DNA from: Caulobacterales bacterium
Lineage (GTDB): Bacteria > Pseudomonadota > Alphaproteobacteria > Caulobacterales > Parvularculaceae
NCBI GenBank assembly: GCA_020638525.1
Contig: JACKIL010000005.1
Location: 186,001 to 250,000 of the forward strand
Reading direction: 5' to 3'
DNA length: 64,000 bases
Shown here in pieces: positions 43,431-52,617 of this stretch. Both the position numbers and the translations under genes were made by a program. The notes beneath the pieces are model-generated. The model saw nothing but the letters and a program-made list of their open reading frames with translations, was not told the origin of the DNA and ran no database searches. Positions within the stretch are counted from its first letter, which is position 1. Each line of letters opens with the position of its first letter.

Positions 43431-44753
43431 TTACGCCGCCTCCTTCGCATTCTTCGAGAAGAGTTCGCGGAAGACGGGGAAAATATCCTGCGGCCTTGCA
43501 ATGCGAGTCTGCGCGAAGTTCGGCCATTTCGGCGCGAAGCCGCGATAGGCGCGCCAGAGTTCGGCGCCCGAGTCAGCGTCTGAGAAGACTTCAAGCTCGC
43601 GCTCGTCGAGGATCTCGATATAGGCATAATATTGCGAGATCGGCATCACCTGGCGGTCGAGCATCTCAACGCAAAGCTGCGCATCGCCCGATTGCGTGAA
43701 ACCATCTGAGGCTTGCGCGACATAGATGTTCCAGTCGCTCGCCGGGAAGCGCTCTTTTTGCACTTCGAGCATTTTCTCAAGCGCCGTCGAAACCACCGTG
43801 CCGCCAGACTGCCGCGAATAGAAGAAGGTTTGCTCGTCGACTTCTTCCGCATGATGCGTATGGCGGATGAAGACAACCTCGACACGCTCATAGCGGCGCG
43901 TGAGGAACAGATAGAGCAGCATGTAGAAGCGCTTGGCGAGATCTTTCTCGCGCTCGCCCATGGAGCCCGAAACGTCCATCAGGCAGAACATCACCGCGCT
44001 CGTCGTCTCGACCGGCGTCGGCTCGTAAGCGTTGTAACGCACATCGAGCGGATCGATGAACGGCGCCCAGCGGCGGCGCGCCTCCATCTCTTCCAGCTTG
44101 ATGATGAGCGCTTTTTTCTCGGCGATCTCCGCTTCGCTCGGCTGCGAGATGCGTTCGAGCTCGAAAAGGCGCGCCTTGAGTTCATTCACTTCGCGCGTCG
44201 AGGGGCGGCGCAAGGCGAGACGGCGCCCGTGCGCGTTCCTCATCGTGCGGATGAGATTCATGTTGGTCGGTGAACCGGCCACCGTGAAGCCCGCGCGGCG
44301 ATAAGCGTTTGCTTTCACCTCTTTCAGCGAGCGCTTTACGAGATTCGGGAGTTCGAGGTCTTCAAAGAAGATGTCGAGAAATTCGTCCTGCGTCAGCGTG
44401 AACTGGAACGAGTCTTCCCCTTCGCCGGAATCGCTCGCCTGCTTGCCCTGCCCCTTGCCGCCGCCTTTCGGCGGCTTCTTGATTTTATCGCCGGCGGTAA
44501 ATTCCTTGTTGCCGGGATGAACCATCTCGCGCTCGCCGGAATCGGGATCGAGCCGGAAGCGCGGCTCCGCCGTCGATTTCGATGGAATGGTGATCTTCTC
44601 ACCCTTCTCGATTTCTTTGAGCGAACGGTCGCGCAGCGACTTGTTCACCGCTTCCTTGATCTGCGTGCGCGCACGCTTCAGGAAGCGCTGACGATTGCCC
44701 AGCGACTTGCCTTTTGGGTTCTTCCGCCGGTCGATGAAATGGAACTGGTTCAT
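43431..44753 (-). CDS. yeaH: YeaH/YhbH family VWA-like protein (DUF444)
   Basis: The 440-residue product is the DUF444 partner of PrkA. MNQFHFIDRRKNPKGKSLGNRQRF is the conserved N-terminus, a lysine/glycine-rich spacer (KKPPKGGGKGQGKQA) follows, and the C-terminal half is a von Willebrand factor A-like fold with MDVSGSMGEREKDLAKRF (a DxSxS MIDAS). The start at 44753 was chosen over 44795 because the upstream codons lie in the inverted repeat before the gene. Confidence 0.93.
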   Translation of the reverse strand: MNQFHFIDRRKNPKGKSLGNRQRFLKRARTQIKEAVNKSLRDRSLKEIEKGEKITIPSKSTAEPRFRLDPDSGEREMVHPGNKEFTAGDKIKKPPKGGGKGQGKQASDSGEGEDSFQFTLTQDEFLDIFFEDLELPNLVKRSLKEVKANAYRRAGFTVAGSPTNMNLIRTMRNAHGRRLALRRPSTREVNELKARLFELERISQPSEAEIAEKKALIIKLEEMEARRRWAPFIDPLDVRYNAYEPTPVETTSAVMFCLMDVSGSMGEREKDLAKRFYMLLYLFLTRRYERVEVVFIRHTHHAEEVDEQTFFYSRQSGGTVVSTALEKMLEVQKERFPASDWNIYVAQASDGFTQSGDAQLCVEMLDRQVMPISQYYAYIEILDERELEVFSDADSGAELWRAYRGFAPKWPNFAQTRIARPQDIFPVFRELFSKNAKEAA

Positions 44754-44760
44754 GCGTGTC

Positions 44761-44848
44761 AGCGAATAGCGAATGGCGAGTAGCGAATAGAACAACTTCC
44801 TGCGCTTCGGTCCACTAATCGCTACTCCCTAATTCCCTACTCGCTATT
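44761..44848. repeat. imperfect hairpin repeat of GCGAATAG-type units between prkA and yeaH
   Basis: Two complementary arms, 44761-44790 (starting AGCGAATAGCGAATGG) and 44815-44845 (starting CTAATCGCTACTCCCT), match along about 30 bases with a few mismatches and one indel; a 24-base loop lies between them. Each arm is itself built of degenerate 8-base units such as TAGCGAAT. The right edge runs into the TAA stop of prkA. It resembles a REP/MITE-like dispersed element; I recall similar strings from other Alphaproteobacteria but cannot search. Confidence 0.6.
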
Positions 44849-46796
44849 AACCCGCTTTGTTAACGCGCATATACCATTCGACGAGCCGGCGGACCTGACG
44901 CGGCGTGTATCCGCGCTCTTCCATGCGGCTGACGAAGTTCTCGTGCTTCTTCTCCGTGTCGGAGTCCTTCTTGGAGTCGAAGGAAATCACGGGAAGCAGG
45001 TCTTCGACCTGGCTGAACATGCGCTTTTCGATGACGTTGCGCAGCTTCTCATAGGACGTCCAGGCCGGGTTCTTGCCGGCGTTGGCTGCCCGGGCGCGCA
45101 GCGCGAACTTCACGACCTCGTTGCGGAAGTCTTTCGGGTTCGCGATGCCGGCGGGCTTTTCGATTTTCGAAAGCTCGGCGTCGAGCGTCGCGCGATCGAG
45201 AAGCTGTCCCGTATCGGGATCTTTGAAGTCCTGATCTTCGATCCACGCATCGGCGTAAGAGATATAGCGATCGAAGAGATTCTGGCCGTACTCGCCATAG
45301 GATTCGAGATAGGCCTTCTGAATTTCCTTGCCGATGAATTCGGCATAGCGGGCCGAAAGATCCGACTTGATGAAGTCGAGATATTTCTTCTCCTGCTCCT
45401 CCGGATATTGCTCGCGGCGGATGGAGTTTTCGAGAACGTACATGAGGTGCACGGGGTCAGCCGCGACTTCATCCGTGTCGAAATTGAAAGTCTCTGAAAG
45501 CACCTTGTAGGCGAAGCGGGTCGAGACGCCGTCCATGCCTTCGTCAATGCCGGCCGCGTCGCGATATTCCTGATGCGACTTCGCTTTCGGATCGGTGTCT
45601 TTCAGCTTTTCGCCGTCATAGACGCGAAGCTTCGAGTAGAGATTTGAGTTCTCGTGCTCTTTAAGACGCGTCAGCACCGAGAAGCGCGCGAGAAGATCGA
45701 GCGTTTCCGGAGCGCAAGGCGCGCTTGCAAGCTCGGAATTGGCGACGAGCTTTTCATAGATCAGGCGCTCTTCCGTCACGCGCAGGCAGTAAGGCACCTT
45801 GATGACGCTGATGCGGTCGAGAAACGCCTCGTTGTTCTTGTTCGCGCGGAACTGCAGCCATTCGCTCTCGTTCGAGTGCGCGAGAATGACGCCCGAGAAC
45901 GGAATAGGCCCGAGGGATTCAGTGCCGATATAGTTGCCTTCCTGCGTCGCAGTGAGCAGCGGATGGAGCACTTTGATCGGCGCCTTGAACATCTCAACAA
46001 ATTCGAGAAGGCCCTGATTGGCGCGGCAAAGACCGCCCGAATAGGAATAGGCGTCGGTGTCGTCCTGGCTGAAATGCTCAAGCTTGCGGATGTCGACCTT
46101 GCCGACGAGCGCGGAAATATCCTGGTTGTTTTCGTCGCCCGGTTCGGTTTTGGCGATCGCAACCTGACGCAGCTTTGACGGATAAATCCGCACGACCTCG
46201 AATTTCGAAATATCTCCACTGAACTCATCGAGGCGTTTGACAGCCCACGGGCTCATGAGACCAGTCAGGCGACGCTTTTCGATACCGTATTTGTCAGCAA
46301 GAAGTTCTTTGAGCTCATTCGACTGGAAGAGGCCGAGCGGGCTTTCAAAAACCGGCGAAATCTCGTTGCCGGCTTTGAGCACGTAGATCGGATAGGTTTC
46401 CATCAGATCTTTCAGGCGCTCGGCGAGTGAGGATTTGCCGCCGCCGACCGGACCCAGCAAATAGAGAACCTGGCGTTTTTCTTCGAGGCCCTGCGCGGAG
46501 TGACGGAAGTACGAAACGATCCGTTCGATCGTGTCTTCCATGCCGTAAAAGCCTTCGAAGGCCTTGTAGCGGCGGATCGTCCGGTTGAAGAAGATGCGCG
46601 CGAGCCGCGGGTCCCGGGACGTGTCGTAGAGTTCCGGCTCGCCGATCGCCTTCACCATGCGCTCAGCAGGCGTTGCATAAAGCAACGGATCGTCCCGGCA
46701 TGCGAGCAGATAGTCGCGAAGGCTCATCGCTTCCTGCTTCACGCGAGCATAGCTCTCCGTAAAGAGGTTAAACACGTCCAGATTCTCTGTGGTCAT
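44847..46796 (-). CDS. prkA: PrkA family AAA+/serine protein kinase
   Basis: PrkA (YeaG) is an AAA+ protein with a kinase-like C-terminal domain, expressed in starvation and stationary phase in many bacteria. The 649-residue protein has Walker A GPVGGGKSS (115-123), and the rest matches the PrkA pattern: TVHEYRL-type domains are absent, while ANKNNEAFLDRISVIKVPYCLR, VKKLRVYDGEKL-like KLRVYDGEKLKD and FISYADAWIEDQDFKDPDTG-like SYADAWIEDQDFKDPDTG are kept. ATG 46796 starts MTTENLDVFNLFTESY. It heads the prkA-yeaH-spoVR operon. Confidence 0.95.
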   Translation of the reverse strand: MTTENLDVFNLFTESYARVKQEAMSLRDYLLACRDDPLLYATPAERMVKAIGEPELYDTSRDPRLARIFFNRTIRRYKAFEGFYGMEDTIERIVSYFRHSAQGLEEKRQVLYLLGPVGGGKSSLAERLKDLMETYPIYVLKAGNEISPVFESPLGLFQSNELKELLADKYGIEKRRLTGLMSPWAVKRLDEFSGDISKFEVVRIYPSKLRQVAIAKTEPGDENNQDISALVGKVDIRKLEHFSQDDTDAYSYSGGLCRANQGLLEFVEMFKAPIKVLHPLLTATQEGNYIGTESLGPIPFSGVILAHSNESEWLQFRANKNNEAFLDRISVIKVPYCLRVTEERLIYEKLVANSELASAPCAPETLDLLARFSVLTRLKEHENSNLYSKLRVYDGEKLKDTDPKAKSHQEYRDAAGIDEGMDGVSTRFAYKVLSETFNFDTDEVAADPVHLMYVLENSIRREQYPEEQEKKYLDFIKSDLSARYAEFIGKEIQKAYLESYGEYGQNLFDRYISYADAWIEDQDFKDPDTGQLLDRATLDAELSKIEKPAGIANPKDFRNEVVKFALRARAANAGKNPAWTSYEKLRNVIEKRMFSQVEDLLPVISFDSKKDSDTEKKHENFVSRMEERGYTPRQVRRLVEWYMRVNKAG

Positions 46797-47536
46797 CACG
46801 CCCTCACTGACTTTCCAGACCGGTCGAACCGCCGAGTTTCGACCGCCGCGCGCTGGATTGGTTGCACCGGGAAATTGCAGGAGACAGGCCAAGTCTCCTG
46901 CTGTCGACTTTGCGAGGCGCGCGATGACGGGAGGCGAAATTCGCTGCTCCACCGGATCGCGCGGCTGACAATTTCGTGCTGCAGCCTATGGGGCTTTGAA
47001 GCGCCGCGACCACAGATCGACCTTTACGAACATACTCAACAATGTGGGATGCAAGTGGCGCTATGCAAGCGGCCGTCGTGCTCATCGTCCCAACATGTTG
47101 AAGCCTACGCAGCATTGGTGACCCGTTGATCGTCTTCGTTCAGTGCGCTTCGTCTTCCTTGTCTCTTCCCGCCCCCGTTCAGGCCGTCTATGCAACTTTC
47201 GACCCTAGCGTAGCCGTTGCGTTTCCCCTGGCTGCGCGGCTTTTAGGTTAACGCCGCGCTTCTTAAGATATGGATAATGTAACAAGATTGGGGCGATGAT
47301 GCGACACAAGAATTGTGCATTGCGTCGTTCATTCTGTCGCGTGAAACTAAGTGCCTGATAAGGCGAAGTATTCGTCGCAAGCTTCGGATCGCGCGCCGTG
47401 TCGCGCATTTGTGAGAAACGCCGACACGCGAAGAGTTTTTGAATCAGGCGATTCGATCTTGCTTCTTCGATCGCTTCCAAACGCGTCCCAACTCCAGCGT
47501 CGCTTCAGGTCAGGCAGCACTCGGCGCTGGAAGCTG
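46797..47536. other. 740-base gene-free region upstream of prkA
   Basis: No credible gene fits here; the small open frames lack recognisable protein character. The half nearest to the DUF6629 gene (about 47220-47400) is AT-richer than the surroundings. Two near-identical direct repeats, ATGCAAGTGGC (47049-47059) and ATGCAAGCGGC (47063-47073), lie 14 bases apart, about 250 bases before prkA. It presumably contains the prkA promoter and control sites. An unrecognised small RNA is possible. Confidence 0.4.
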
Positions 47537-48208
47537 CTAGGCCTCAAACTCTTCGGCCGGCCGCTGCGGACCAATGGACGCCAGCAACCTCTCCCGCCGG
47601 ACATGAAGGAAGACGAGCACGCTGGCGACCGCTGCAAAAAAGCACCAGACAGAGGCCTGCGCGCCAAAGAAGAAAAGCTCCGTGACGACCGATCCCACCA
47701 GAACGCAGATTCCGAAAAGCAGGACAAAACGATGGCGCGACATCAAAAGCGGCGCCGTCGTCGCCATCACATAAAGGCCGACAACCGGGTTCTCCACACG
47801 CTCCCCGACGCCGTAATAAAGGCCATGCGCGACGGCCCTGACCGAAAACTCGTCCTGAAAAAGGATGGCGCCGAGCGTTCCCGACACAGCGAGTCCCGTA
47901 AGGAGAAGCACGCCCAAGGCCTGCCTGCGACGCCGCCCGCTCTCGAAGAGAAGCACGGAGAGGGGTGTAAACGTCGGCCAGAACACCTGCGCGATGAAGA
48001 GATAGGCGCCGACAAGCGCCTGCGGCGGGGCGGCGTTCCGGTTCACGGACAGCCAGATGAAGCCTTCGATCGCCTGATGCGTGGCGAAGACGAGCGGGAT
48101 CGCCGCAAACGCCATAAGCCGCGGGGCCGGCCGCTGCGCCAGCGTCGCGATACCGACAGCGCCGATGATCGCAGCCGCGGTGAAGCTTGCTGGCGCGGAG
48201 AAACACAT
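47537..48208 (-). CDS. DUF6629 family membrane protein
   Basis: The 223-residue protein begins MCFSAPASFTAAAIIGAVG, the hallmark N-terminus of DUF6629. It has about six to seven membrane segments, including FAAIPLVFATHQAIEGFIWL, and ends in a basic tail. Function is unknown. A second frame through this gene is also open but has no family features. Confidence 0.85.
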   Translation of the reverse strand: MCFSAPASFTAAAIIGAVGIATLAQRPAPRLMAFAAIPLVFATHQAIEGFIWLSVNRNAAPPQALVGAYLFIAQVFWPTFTPLSVLLFESGRRRRQALGVLLLTGLAVSGTLGAILFQDEFSVRAVAHGLYYGVGERVENPVVGLYVMATTAPLLMSRHRFVLLFGICVLVGSVVTELFFFGAQASVWCFFAAVASVLVFLHVRRERLLASIGPQRPAEEFEA

Positions 48209-48269
48209 GGGCGAACGCTACTGTGTGTCGCCGGCGCTTGGGAAGAAGCCTGCGCCCCGCCCTCGTGGC

Positions 48270-48731
48270 CTAATATCGATAGTCCCGGTCGAGAACGCGC
48301 CGGGCGTCGTAGATGGACGAACCGCGAGGGGGCGGATTGTAACCCATGACGATTTCCAGAACGGCGACGCTGTCGCCATCATAATCGCCATAGCGCGGGC
48401 GGTCGCGATAGGCGCGATCGTCGCCGTAATAGCGCGTTCCCTCATAGCGGTCGAAGAAACGGTCGTCGAAATTGCGGCTGCGCGAAATCACCTGGAACCA
48501 TTGATAGCCGCGATCGAGGGTCAGCTCAGCCGCGCGGCGCATCGCGAAATCTTCCGCGTAGGGGCCGGCCTCATCCGCACGATACTGAACGGAATAGCGG
48601 TTCTCAGAAATGCGCGTGTCGTAATAGCCGAAATCATTCGGGCCGCTTGCGCGTTCATAGCGCGGACCGGCGCTCGAAACGCAGCCGGCCGCGACAAGCG
48701 TCGCGAAGGCGACGAGAGCAGATTTATACAT
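48270..48731 (-). CDS. CC0125/CC1285 family lipoprotein
   Basis: The 153-residue product has a lipobox (LVAAGC) and the alphaproteobacterial CC0125/CC1285 lipoprotein pattern: FGYYDTRISENRYSVQYRAD, then AEDFAMRRAAELTLDRGYQWFQVISR. This is followed by a tyrosine/arginine/aspartate-rich stretch (DRYEGTRYYGDDRAYRDRPR). It is probably an envelope lipoprotein of unknown function. GGAGGATG lies just before ATG 48731. The 61-base gap to DUF6629 is small enough for co-transcription. Confidence 0.82.
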   Translation of the reverse strand: MYKSALVAFATLVAAGCVSSAGPRYERASGPNDFGYYDTRISENRYSVQYRADEAGPYAEDFAMRRAAELTLDRGYQWFQVISRSRNFDDRFFDRYEGTRYYGDDRAYRDRPRYGDYDGDSVAVLEIVMGYNPPPRGSSIYDARRVLDRDYRY

Positions 48732-48794
48732 GGCATCCTCCATGGCTGTGCTGAAGGAACGCGCCGCATAGCCGGTTGGTTCCCGGAATAAGAA

Positions 48795-48823
48795 CGGGCG
48801 GCGCCCCTAAAAAGCGCCGCCCG
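48795..48823 (-). terminator. GC-rich hairpin after the outer-membrane protein gene
   Basis: CGGGCGGCGC (48795-48804) pairs with GCGCCGCCCG (48814-48823) around a 9-base loop. It lies 19 bases after the stop of the beta-barrel gene but has no U-run, so it is a weak terminator or mRNA-end stabiliser. Confidence 0.45.
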
Positions 48824-48842
48824 CTCCTGTCTGGGCGCATCC

Positions 48843-49532
48843 TCAATAATAGAAGGTGAGACCGGCAGTGGTGATGAAGGTGTCGAATTGCGACTCGGCG
48901 AAGAACTCGTCGTCTTCGAATTCCGTGTCCGACGCGCCGAAATATCGGCCCGTCACATTCGCCTCAAGGTTGGACGAAAGCGCATACCCGACGCCGACAA
49001 ACCCCTGATAGACGAGAACGCCGTCGCCATCGTCGAAGGCATTGTCGATGTCATAGGCGAGCCGCCCATAGCCGACGCCGCCGCCAATCTTGGCGCGCAG
49101 CGGACTGTCCGTGCGGAAATGATAGACGCCGTTGACGAGTCCGCCAAAGAGCGATGCGTCGCCGGCGAAAAACTCCTCTGTATCATTTACGTTCGGGTCG
49201 AGATCGAGCCCGCCGAAGGTGAAGCCCTCGGGGTTGAGAGCTTGATAAAAGCCTTCGAGCTCGACGCCGAAGCCCGAACGATTGAGCGGCGCAAAGGCAT
49301 GACCCCAGGCTATCGAACCGAAGAAACCTGGATCGAACTCCACCTCGCCAGCAAAAGGCGCGGCAATCGACGTTCCGTCATCGGTGAAGTCGCCTTCGAG
49401 ATCCTGGTTCGGCGGAAAGGAAACGCCCGCGTTGACGGTCCAATAGCTGCGGCCTTCCGACTGCGCGAACGCCGGACTGGCGGCGAGCAGCGCGACGGCG
49501 GCTGCGCAAAGCGTGGTGCGAGTGGCTGTCAT
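48843..49532 (-). CDS. outer-membrane beta-barrel protein
   Basis: The 229-residue protein has a signal peptide (LCAAAVALLAASPAFAQ) and alternating hydrophobic strands, e.g. GYGRLAYDIDN and VLVYQGFVGVGYALSSNLEANVTGRYFG. It ends in the aromatic TFYY typical of the outer-membrane barrel signal. It fits the OmpA/OmpW-like 8-strand group (porin family 13). A pore or surface role is likely; no OmpA peptidoglycan domain is present. Confidence 0.78.
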   Translation of the reverse strand: MTATRTTLCAAAVALLAASPAFAQSEGRSYWTVNAGVSFPPNQDLEGDFTDDGTSIAAPFAGEVEFDPGFFGSIAWGHAFAPLNRSGFGVELEGFYQALNPEGFTFGGLDLDPNVNDTEEFFAGDASLFGGLVNGVYHFRTDSPLRAKIGGGVGYGRLAYDIDNAFDDGDGVLVYQGFVGVGYALSSNLEANVTGRYFGASDTEFEDDEFFAESQFDTFITTAGLTFYY

Positions 49533-49659
49533 TTTTTACTCCGTACAGGAATTTACGATGCGCGAAAGGCGCCCCCCGCCCCTCGCAGCCCCGCCAACAA
49601 GCAGCCGGGAAGCCGGTTCCGGCATGAACAAAAGGAAATATCTGAAGGCGCGCCCGCCC

Positions 49660-50451
49660 TTAAGCGAACCAGCGCAACGACATGCAGGAAAGGCCTGCAT
49701 CGATCAGCGCTATTTCGCGGGTCTGCATCGGAATGACTGTGAAACCGCTACGGTCGAGGAGTTCGAGCGTGCACGGAAAAGAGGCGCTCGCAAAAACGAC
49801 GTCGTTAACGCGCAGCGCGTTCGCCGCGCCCTCTTCGCCTTCCGGTGTAAGAAGAATTTCATACCCTTCAAAGACGCCGGACGCCGCGAGCCGCGCCGTT
49901 GAGAGCACCGTTTCTTCCGCAAGAAGCGAGCAATCTGACTTGAAGTGAAGAATGCCCTTTGGCGTTTCGACAATTTCGCCTTTCCGGCCGAGCTCGGAAA
50001 GAAGCCGAATGAGAGCTTCGGCCCCGGCGCGGCTCGTGCGCGCTGACAGGCCGATCATCACCTTGTCCACCGCCGTCAGAACATCGCCGCCCTCGACCGT
50101 CCCTTCTGATAGTTCAAGAACTGAGTCGAATGCGGCGCGCAGCGCCGGAGCGATCGCCGCCGCCTCGCCCGCGCGCGTCGGCGCGCCGGGCTTCAACACG
50201 ATCGCGCCCTCGGAAAAGACAAGCGCCGGATCTTCAACGAAAATAGAATCCGGGAAGCCTTCAAGCGCCGGGAGCACGGTCACATCAACGCCTGCATCGC
50301 GCAGCGCAGCGATATAGGCTGCATGCTCGCGGCGAACGCCTTCGAAACTTGGCCCTTCGCCGCCGTGAGCGCGAAGCCCCTCCGTTACGGATTTCGCCGG
50401 CTGGCGAACGATCGCGCGAGTGAAACGAAAGGGCGGCGGGCTTGATGTCAT
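49660..50451 (-). CDS. dimethylarginine dimethylaminohydrolase / arginine deiminase-related protein
   Basis: This 263-residue enzyme of the guanidino-modifying superfamily matches DDAH: PDSIFVEDPALVF, EGGD at 120-123, H169 in LHFKSDCSLL and the nucleophile C256 in SCMSLRW. DDAH hydrolyses methylarginines to citrulline and methylamine; relatives act on arginine. It lies 24 bases downstream of lysK in the same direction. The substrate cannot be fixed from sequence alone. Confidence 0.88.
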   Translation of the reverse strand: MTSSPPPFRFTRAIVRQPAKSVTEGLRAHGGEGPSFEGVRREHAAYIAALRDAGVDVTVLPALEGFPDSIFVEDPALVFSEGAIVLKPGAPTRAGEAAAIAPALRAAFDSVLELSEGTVEGGDVLTAVDKVMIGLSARTSRAGAEALIRLLSELGRKGEIVETPKGILHFKSDCSLLAEETVLSTARLAASGVFEGYEILLTPEGEEGAANALRVNDVVFASASFPCTLELLDRSGFTVIPMQTREIALIDAGLSCMSLRWFA

Positions 50452-50475
50452 CTTACGCTCCGCCTCCCTATCCGC

Positions 50476-52056
50476 TCATCCTCGCGCGAGCGCGTCATCG
50501 ATGAGTTTCGCCGTCGCAAGCGCGCCATAGATGCGTGCGAACGGCCCCATACGCGGACCCTCGGACTGACCGAACACGACCTCGTAGAGGCCGGTGAACC
50601 ACTCGCGAATGTTCTCAAAGCCTTGCGCCTTGCCGGCGTCGAAAACCGCCGTTTGGTAAGCGTCTTCCTTTGCGCCGTCGCCGACTTCCTTGAGGCGCGC
50701 CGAAAGCATGACGAGCCCCGCGCGCTCCTGATCCGTCGGCGCACGAAATTTTTTCTTCGGCTTGATGAAGTCCTCAAAGTAGCGGACCGCGTAGCCGACC
50801 ATCGCGTCTTCCGCCGCAATCGACTCCGGGCTCGCATCGGGCCGGTATTTGCGGATGAAGCCCTTGATGACTTCGGGCTTGGCGTCGCCGACGGCGCTCA
50901 CAAGCGTCAAGAGCAGCGCGAAGGAGACTGGCGGCGTCGCCGCTGGCGGCGCGCCCTCGTGGATGTGCCAGACCGGATTGTCGAGCGCCTTCGCGCCTTC
51001 CTGGTCGCGGTACTTTTCGAGATGCGTCCAGTACTCGTCGACAGTCTTCGGGATGATATCGAAATAGAGCTTTTTCGCCGCTTTCGGGTTCTGGAACATG
51101 TAGAGCGACAGGCTTTCCGGCGAGGCGTAGGTGAGCCATTCGTCGATCGTGATGCCATTGCCTTTGGTCTTCGAGATTTTCTTGCCTTCCTCGTCGAGGA
51201 AGAGCTGGTAATTAAATCCCGAAGGCGGCTCGCCGCCGAGCGCCTTGACGATGCGCGAGGAGAGCTTGACCGACTCCGTCAGGTCTTCGCCCGCCATCTC
51301 ATAGTCTATGCCGAGCGCGAACCAGCGCCCCGCCCAATCGGCCTTCCACTGCAGCTTCACTTTTCCGCCGCACACGGAGCTCCTGATGCGCGTTCCGTCT
51401 TCATCCTCGAAGACGACCTCGCCCTTCTTCGCGTCGATTTCGAGCATCGGCACATAGAGCACGCGGCCCGTCGACGGCGAGATGGGGAGGATCGGCGAAT
51501 AAGTCTCGCGGCGCTCGTCGCCAAGCGTCGGCAGGATGATCTCCATCACCGCGTCATAGCGCTCGAGCACGCGGATGAGCGTCTCGTCGAACTGGCCCGA
51601 TTTGTAGCATTCGGTCGATGACGCAAACTCATACTCAAAGCCGAACTGGTCGAGAAACGCGCGCAGCCGCGCATTGTTGTGGTGCGCGAAGCTCTCATGG
51701 CTGCCCCAGGGGTCAGGCACCACCGTCAGCGGCATCTGGAGATACTTCCCCAGCAATTCCTGATTGGGCAGGTGCGGCGGCACTTTGCGCATGCCGTCCA
51801 TATCGTCCGAGAAAGAGATGAGGCGCGTCGGCCGGCCTGTCATGAGTTCAAAAGCGCGGCGCACCATGGTCGTGCGCGCGACTTCGCCGAAAGTGCCGAT
51901 ATGCGGCGGGCCCGAGGGGCCGTAGCCCGTCTCGAAGATGACCGGACCATCCTTCTTCACCCGTTCCAGCCGTTTTATGAGCGCGCGCGCCTCCTGAAAG
52001 GGCCAGGCTTTGGCGGCGTCGATATCGGCTTTTTCGAAGGTGCGGACGGCGGTCAT
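50476..52056 (-). CDS. lysK: class I lysyl-tRNA synthetase
   Basis: This is the archaeal-type, class I LysRS found in many Alphaproteobacteria instead of class II LysS. The 526-residue protein has the HIGH motif GPPHIGTF (H52) and the KMSKS variant KISKTKG (from 293), with the alpha-helix-cage anticodon domain at the C-terminus. EYEFASSTECYKSGQFDE and the downstream segment are family-typical. Its role is charging tRNA-Lys. It is first of a unit with the DDAH-like gene. Confidence 0.97.
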   Translation of the reverse strand: MTAVRTFEKADIDAAKAWPFQEARALIKRLERVKKDGPVIFETGYGPSGPPHIGTFGEVARTTMVRRAFELMTGRPTRLISFSDDMDGMRKVPPHLPNQELLGKYLQMPLTVVPDPWGSHESFAHHNNARLRAFLDQFGFEYEFASSTECYKSGQFDETLIRVLERYDAVMEIILPTLGDERRETYSPILPISPSTGRVLYVPMLEIDAKKGEVVFEDEDGTRIRSSVCGGKVKLQWKADWAGRWFALGIDYEMAGEDLTESVKLSSRIVKALGGEPPSGFNYQLFLDEEGKKISKTKGNGITIDEWLTYASPESLSLYMFQNPKAAKKLYFDIIPKTVDEYWTHLEKYRDQEGAKALDNPVWHIHEGAPPAATPPVSFALLLTLVSAVGDAKPEVIKGFIRKYRPDASPESIAAEDAMVGYAVRYFEDFIKPKKKFRAPTDQERAGLVMLSARLKEVGDGAKEDAYQTAVFDAGKAQGFENIREWFTGLYEVVFGQSEGPRMGPFARIYGALATAKLIDDALARG

Positions 52057-52176
52057 GAAAACACGGTCTTTGTTAGGGATAATTCGTCTGCTGTAGGCAT
52101 GCGCCCCTTTCCCGTCAACGCTTGCCCCCGCGAGGGCCCGCCTTTAGGGTGCGCCGAAATTGACGAGGAGAAGTCC

Positions 52177-52614
52177 ATGCCCGCCGAGCGCGTCGCCGAT
52201 CTTACGCCGCAAGAAGCGATCATCTACCTGATGGTGATGACGTCGGCCTCCGACGGGCGCATCTCCGAGCGCGAGTTGCGCACGATCGGCCGCGTCGTAC
52301 GCTCCTTCCCGCTGTTCTCGGAAGGTGATGAGGAAGCCCTTGTCGAGACGGCGGAAGCCTGCGGCGCGCTGATGGCGTCGGACGCCGGGCTCCACAAGGT
52401 GCTGGAAGCCGCCGCGATGGCCCTGCCGTCCCATCTCGCCGAAACGGCCTACGCCGCCGCTGTCGATGTGGTGACGGCGGATGAAGGCCTCGAAATGACG
52501 GAAATCCGCATTCTCGAACTCATCCGCGACACCTTGAAAGTCTCGGACGAGGGCGCACAGGCGATCGAACACGCCGCCCGCGCCCGCCACATGACGCTCG
52601 ACAGCGTGGTCTAG
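52177..52614 (+). CDS. TerB family tellurite-resistance-like protein
   Basis: The 145-residue helical protein has the TerB-like pattern: LTPQEAIIYLMVMTSASDGR and the repeated acidic turn TADEGLEMTEIRILELIRDT, which bind divalent metal in TerB relatives. GAGGAG lies before ATG 52177. It converges on the following gene with only three bases between stops. No other ter genes are present, so a tellurite role is not supported; it is better described as a TerB-fold protein of unknown function. Confidence 0.82.
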   Translation: MPAERVADLTPQEAIIYLMVMTSASDGRISERELRTIGRVVRSFPLFSEGDEEALVETAEACGALMASDAGLHKVLEAAAMALPSHLAETAYAAAVDVVTADEGLEMTEIRILELIRDTLKVSDEGAQAIEHAARARHMTLDSVV

Positions 52615-52617
52615 ACC

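Noticed and set aside
47205..47480. Open frame of 91 codons on the minus strand before the DUF6629 gene
   Set aside because: No family features, no ribosome-binding site, and amino-acid composition looks like translated spacer.
47544..48206. Long second open frame fully inside the DUF6629 gene on the same strand
   Set aside because: Arginine/alanine-rich composition typical of a GC-rich shadow frame, whereas the DUF6629 frame has the family N-terminus and membrane segments.
52177..52614. Tellurite-resistance locus
   Set aside because: Only a single TerB-fold gene is present; terA, terC, terD or terZ are absent.
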